A stretch of 64,000 nucleotides of DNA from Metellina segmentata (taxonomy: Eukaryota; Arthropoda; Arachnida; Araneae; Tetragnathidae). The translations under genes were made by a program, and so were the position numbers. Location: NCBI GenBank assembly GCA_947359465.1, contig OX375881.1, positions 76,035,914 to 76,099,913 of the forward strand, given 5' to 3'. Positions 59,609 through 64,000 of the stretch are shown one piece after another; position 1 is the first letter of the stretch, and each line of letters starts with the position of its first letter. The notes beneath the pieces are model-generated. The model had not been told where the DNA came from, did not search any database, and saw only the letters and a program-made list of their open reading frames with translations.

Positions 59609-60045
59609 GGGTTTGGGTCCCTAAATATAGGGAGAGCTGAAGTGGTCGAAGCCTCTTAAGATTTGACGTCCCCACACCCTGATATAACGGCCAATATAAT
59701 GTTTGAGGTTGTTTCGCTGTATAATAGTAGTCCATGGTGAGTTCATGGGGTGAGAACCAACTCCATGTTCATGGGGTGAGAACCAACCATTATATATATT
59801 GAGGGGACAAAGGTTTGGGTTCCTATAATATCGGGAGAGGTCAAGGAAATCTCCTCCCTAGAATTTGGCGCCCCTGTACTCTGATATAACGGGCAAGCAA
59901 TTACTTCGGATCCAGTCGTTGCATAATTTTTATCGATAGTGTTTGCAGGGATGAATTCCAACATAACAAATTGAGGGGGACAAGTGTTTGGATCCCAATA
60001 ATATCTAGCCAAAGGGTTCAAACCTCTAATACTTTGTTCCTGTGG
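59609..60045 (+). repeat. Degenerate tandem repeat of about 180-200 bp, about 2.3 units
   Basis: Each unit opens 'tttggg-tccctaa-tat-gggagag' (59609, 59813 and about 59986) and includes 'ctgatataacggccaa' or 'ctgatataacgggcaa'. Within unit 1, 'gttcatggggtgagaacca' is itself doubled (59742-59787). The third, partial unit overlaps the predicted end of the minus-strand membrane-protein exon. Confidence 0.6.
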
Positions 60046-60363
60046 GAAGTATACAATAAAGTGTTTATAATTACATCTAGGACAACCACTTCTGGTGGAC
60101 GAACTTCCTGTGCCCTCTGGAATACGGGTTCTGACCGAATCACTGGACACTCGGGGCACCGAGAAGCTTTTATCATTCTGCGGCTTCTCTCATCCACGAA
60201 GACTTCTCGCCGCCGAGATATTCTAGGGTTCGTTCGATGAGAGCCCAGAAGGGCCCTTTGGGGGCCATCTTCCAGAGGTCCTACAGACTGGCGCTGCCAG
60301 TCATGCTGGAAAGGCGGATTTCTCAATCGAGAGCATCGACGATCTTCCAGTAATAGTCGCCAC
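60018..60363 (-). CDS. Unidentified membrane protein, putative last exon (cytoplasmic or luminal tail)
   Basis: Minus strand, entered through an acceptor TTTATTGCAG (AG at 60365-60364) in phase 2. Joining to the exon at 61732-61862 gives a continuous frame. About 114 residues: a basic, Arg-rich tail (LLLEDRRCSRLRNPPFQHDW near the start, then ISRRREVFVDERSRRMIK and a CPEC motif), ending at the TGA whose complement is at 60018-60020. No domain recognised. The last 20-30 residues lie partly in a degenerate tandem repeat, so the true end may be a splice donor further in. Confidence 0.5.
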
Positions 60364-61731
60364 CTGCAATAAAACGAATTAAATCGAGTTAATGATATTT
60401 TATAAAACATCATAGGACTAGATGTTGTTCTTTTAAATGTACTACATCATGGAACAATCTAATAAACTAATCTGGACAGATGGAAGATTTAATACATAAA
60501 TTTCTGATCGACTTAAAACTATACAAAAACAGGCACACAGCTTTACTATTTGCATGTAATTAAGTGGAGCTACGTGTGGGTAGTGGGACAAATGAAATGA
60601 GGTTGCGTATTCAATCATCATTTATAGAGCGATAAACTATGGTTCAACAGTTTGAATGGAATGAAACAAGTCAAGAATAGGGTGTTAATAATCATGACAA
60701 AATACTTCTTTCTCCTGTTGAAGGTGATGATCATCTGGCGAAGCAGCTACCACACCATACTGTGCAAATCAATGGTTACGATGATTACTTTTCTATGATG
60801 ATTTTTAGTGAACTTGTAAGTTCCGGTCTCCTGTCTCATAAGCTGTTCGGTGATGGGGTATAACAATGTTTCACCAGTGTACTTTTTAAAAGCCTCGTAC
60901 ACGGCCTGATATTATTTCATCATTACTCGATTTGGCAGCAACCCACACCGACTTCTCCCGGGCACTCTGCTCATTTTTTGGCTCACTCAGTGTGCTGTAA
61001 TGTATCTTTCTAATCCTAGAAGCCTCGTCTTGCTCACAAAGTGCAGCTTATTGATACTTTAAGTCCTATTTTTGGTTATCTTTGAAATTTTTAAGTCGAC
61101 TATCCGCCTCCTTCGGTCAAAATTTAGAATTCCCCGCCGGAGCGATACGTGTCTAATACCGAAATGAAGTACTGACTTCAACGCTATGATGTGTGGTTAA
61201 AATATCTTAACGAACGCAGGACAACTCTATAGCGAACAAAATATGGAACATTCTTGTGCTGTTGCTACTTTCTCAAGCTCTATCGGTAGCTTACATTTAT
61301 ATTTCGCATGATAGATAGTTTATTTCTATACCCAACGGTATATGAACTACATTTTGTCCTCTTTCTTTACGAGCGGTAATGGTGAGAATGTATTGAATTT
61401 TTCGTGACGCACAAATCCCACAAGTTACATCTCTATAGTTAGGATAAAGATGTAGCTCTACGTCAAAATAACTAACTGAACATTAGAAAGCATCTATAGT
61501 TATAATAAATGGCATGTTTACTAAGTCTAAATGAAATTTGATGTTTAGTGGGAACTTTGAAAATGAAATACGAGTTTAATATTTGAAAAATTATTCACGT
61601 ACTTTCGTAGTTGAAAGGTATGACCAGGAGTTATTGGGTGGAATTTTTACTCACTCTCTCGCCTATTCAATGTGCACGAAAACAACTATTAAGACTTTGA
61701 ATATAAAAGCTTTGTAAGGAAAGAGACTCAC
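60364..61731. other. Intron of the minus-strand membrane-protein gene
   Basis: Begins GTGAGT and ends TTTATTGCAG on the minus strand, about 1.37 kb, phase 2. No further exon seen in it. Confidence 0.45.
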
Positions 61732-61862
61732 AGCCAGTAGAGAGCAAAGACCACTGCTCCGAGGACTGCAAAGCTGATCACTACTATGATGATGATGACC
61801 GTTTCGATAGCCACGGGCATCCCAGATGCAACGGCATAGCCCACGGATACGACCTTGCTTTC
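61732..61862 (-). CDS. Unidentified membrane protein, exon with one transmembrane helix
   Basis: Minus strand, 131 bases between acceptor TTTTTGTTGCAG (AG at 61864-61863) and donor GTGAGT (from 61731). Phase 0 in, phase 2 out. It encodes about 43 residues: a short polar stretch (ESKVVSVGYAVASGMPVAIE), then a strongly hydrophobic helix of about 24 residues rich in Ile, Val, Phe and Ala. This single membrane segment is followed in the next exon by a basic tail, which by the positive-inside rule would be cytoplasmic. There is no signal peptide here, and the frame needs upstream exons beyond the right edge of the window. Family not recognised. Confidence 0.58.
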
Positions 61863-62089
61863 CTGCAACAAAAACACACCTTTAGAAATACAATCGAAGC
61901 ATCTTTTCAGATATAAATGTACACACAAACAAAATTTACTTTTATCATTTACTTTTAATTATCTGAGTGTCGCGAAATTTCCGAGTCGTGTATTATTGCT
62001 TGTCTCACAACCATCCACAGAATCCATAGATTCTTTCAACTTTGATAAGTATATCCTATTGTTACTTTCCTTAGAATAGTCTTTCTTTG

Positions 62090-62513
62090 GAACGATTCTG
62101 TTGATCATTTCATTGAAATAAAATTCTTTGGTACGATTGCGTTGATCATTTCATTGAAATAAAATTCTTTGGAACGATTCTGTTGATCATTTCATTGAAA
62201 TAAAATTCTTTAGAACGATTCTGTTGATCATTTCAATGAAATAAAATTCGTTGGAATGATTCTGTTGATCATTTCATTGAAATAAAATTCTTTAGAACGA
62301 TTCTGTTGATCATTTCAATGAAATAAAATTCGTTGGAATGATTCTGTTGATCATTTCATTGAAATAAAATTCTTTGGTACGATTGTGTTGATCATTTCAT
62401 TGAAATAAAATTCCTTGGAACGATTCTATTAATCATTTCATTGAAATAAAATTCTTTGGAACGAATCAGTTGATAATTTAATTGAAATAAAATTCTTTGG
62501 TAAAGTAAGGTAA
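62090..62513 (+). repeat. 41-bp minisatellite, about ten units
   Basis: The unit contains 'gattctgttgatcatttcat' and 'gaaataaaattctttgg'. Units 4-5 and 6-7 share paired variants ('agaacg...caatgaa' then 'gttggaatg'), a two-unit higher-order duplication. A SINE interrupts it, and degenerate 'tagaatagaatcctttggaa' relatives continue to about 63110. Confidence 0.9.
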
Positions 62514-62836
62514 GGTAATTTTAGTTAACGTCGTTCTAGAGCAACACAACGGGCTATTGAGGACGGTCCGGGATCAGTCCCTGAAGGGAAAGATCCGAGG
62601 ACAACACCTCGTAATTTTGAACCACGGTCAGATGACGAAGCAACACCTGAGCTGGCACCCCACTCTCCAAACTTCCACGCCAACCCAACGTGAGGACTTT
62701 CGGCCACGACAGATTTAAGGTGCACCAGCCGCCTCTACACCATACGCTTACAAACATCCATGCCTGGACCCGGATTCGAACCAGGAACCTTCGGATCCAG
62801 AGGCTAACACCTTAACCACTATACCGGTTGGTCGAC
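62510..62836 (-). repeat. tRNA-derived SINE, head type 2, reverse, inserted in the minisatellite
   Basis: Near full-length reverse copy, closely similar to 23325-23642. The B box complement 'ggattcgaacc' lies at about 62771 and the tail (TTACC)n complement at 62505-62520. 'aaaattctttgg' appears on both sides, either a target duplication or the minisatellite unit itself. Confidence 0.85.
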
Positions 62837-63770
62837 TAAAATTCTTTGGAAGGATTTTAATGGCCCATTCTGTAGAATAGAATCCTTTGGAAAGATCCTA
62901 TTCCGTAGAATATAATCATTTGGAAATATTCCATTGCTTCTTTCCTTAGAATAGAAACCCTAAGGAATATATTTTTGTTGGTCCATTCCTTAGAATAGTG
63001 TCTTTTGGACAGATTTCAATTTGCTTAGGATAGAACCCACTGGAAATATTCTCAATCCAAATGTCAGAGAAAATTTTCTTTTGTTGTCCAAGTACTCTCG
63101 GAATGATACCTAGTGGGGATTCTTTAAATTGCAATATTTTTCCCAATTTTGATAACATTTGACGGAAAATATTATTGATGTTGATCAATCAACTATTATA
63201 TTAAAAAGAACTTATTCTTCGAAACTTTTTGGTGGCATGCTGAAATCGTATTCGACAAAAGCAACCAAAGTCGCGTACAAAATACGAACACTTATTCGAC
63301 GTAGAAACACTACCACCACCTATATTTAACTCTTGGCAGAAAATGCGTCTTTTTAACGTACACCTAGAAGAAATACGTTAAAACCTTAAAAATATTCGCA
63401 CCTAATGAGTTAAAACCCCATATGGCATACTTAAAATAATATTTGCGTGAAGGTATATGCGTATCATGATACAAGTCTGTCTTATACTCAAAACCGCAAC
63501 TCGATTTTCAAATAGCTGCTTCAGAAAGAAATGTACTCAAGTTTTGTTTTTCCTTTCCCTTGAGAACAAAATTAGCTTAAAAAAAGTTGTTATAGGACAC
63601 CAAACTAAATCATCCAACTAAAATTTTCTGCACTTTCAAATGGGCCCAATATAATACTTTAACCTTGTTTAGTTTACTTTTATTTGTTTTTCAAAAAAAT
63701 CTGAAGAACATTACAACATATTCACACTAAAAATTAACAATTTAGTTTATTAGCCATGGATTTCATATAA
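62837..63770. other. Degenerate repeats, then gene-free DNA
   Basis: Up to about 63110, 'agaatagaatc-tttggaaa' relatives of the minisatellite recur. Beyond that there is AT-rich DNA with no exon seen. Confidence 0.4.
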
Positions 63771-63779
63771 GGCGTTTTT

Positions 63780-63965
63780 TAATTTTAATTCGGCAGTTAT
63801 TTAATTTAATTCGGTATTTATCTAATTTTAATTCGGTAGTTTTTTTTTATTTTAGCTCGGTAGTTTTCTAATTTTAATTCAGTAGTTTTCTAACTTTAAT
63901 TCGGTAGTTTTCTAATTTTAATTCGTTAGTTTTCTAATTTTAATTACGCAGTTTTCTAATTTTAA
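63780..63965 (+). repeat. 22-bp tandem repeat, about eight units
   Basis: The unit reads approximately 'taattttaattcggtagttt'. Units vary by single substitutions and a T-run expansion at about 63841. Confidence 0.85.
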
Positions 63966-64000
63966 AATTTACCAAACGAGTGTTTGTCTAAAGCAGCAAA

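Noticed and set aside
59864..59875. LTR-retrotransposon primer binding site (TGGCGCCC)
   Set aside because: The octamer is present but lies inside a degenerate tandem repeat whose other units lack it. No LTR or gag/pol frame is nearby.
60460..60800. LINE reverse transcriptase fragment in the intron of the membrane-protein gene
   Set aside because: Short resemblance in one frame (RLKTIQKQA) only. Not enough motif order to call.

Overview
This is an AT-rich, repeat-laden stretch of animal nuclear DNA with interrupted genes. Nothing in it looks prokaryotic: there are no operons, long ORFs, ribosome binding sites or CRISPR arrays. The best taxonomic clue is a split gene for an eight-cysteine, C-terminally amidated agatoxin-like peptide, a family known from arthropod neuroendocrine tissue and related in fold to spider agatoxins. 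With the mix of Tc1/mariner, hAT, Harbinger, piggyBac, Mutator and Jockey/CR1 elements, it points to an arthropod. A spider or other chelicerate is my leading guess, but the sequence does not prove it.

Likely host genes. (1) Plus strand, 35537-52026: a three-exon agatoxin-like peptide precursor. Exon 1 encodes a signal peptide, exon 2 a short propeptide and exon 3 the cysteine-rich peptide. Intron phases match exactly, and a Lys-Arg cleavage site is assembled across the second splice junction. Intron 1 is about 3.2 kb and intron 2 about 13 kb; both are full of transposon debris. (2) Minus strand, 61862-60018: two exons with matching phase, encoding a single transmembrane helix and a basic tail of an unrecognised membrane protein; upstream exons must lie beyond the right edge. 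(3) Plus strand, 19330-19477: a short exon with a signal peptide between a good splice acceptor and donor, the probable start of an unidentified secreted protein whose other exons I could not assign.

Repeats, left to right. 0-5 kb: CTATAGA-rich DNA, two Harbinger-type miniature elements (2969-3391 and 3825-4161) and a decayed mariner-like transposase. 6.2-7.9 kb and 16.8-18.3 kb: two copies of one unclassified 1.5-1.7 kb repeat. 9.5 kb and 45.2 kb: two copies of one internally deleted Tc1-like element. 12.3-13.0 kb: a foldback element. 18.3-18.9 kb: a miniature element with about 100-bp inverted repeats. 19.9-21.8 kb: a deleted Tc1 and a Harbinger element with a five-fold internal tandem array. 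26.5-27.8 kb: a full-length dead Tc1. 28.5-28.9 kb: a piggyBac-type miniature. 31.2-33.0 kb: a Jockey-like LINE. Inside the peptide gene: hAT and Tigger miniatures, a CR1/L2 LINE end, a Tc1 element split by a nested hAT, further Tc1 remnants, a Mutator-type miniature, a BEL/Pao remnant and a long CA repeat. 56.9-58.2 kb: a long-inverted-repeat Tc1 derivative with a SINE in it. 62.1-62.8 kb: a 41-bp minisatellite interrupted by a SINE. About ten tRNA-derived SINE copies or tails are scattered across the window in both orientations.

The genes do not form an operon or pathway. The coherent story is a small neuropeptide or venom-like peptide gene whose roughly 290 coding bases are spread over 16.5 kb of transposon-rich DNA, with an unrelated membrane-protein gene on the opposite strand about 8 kb downstream.
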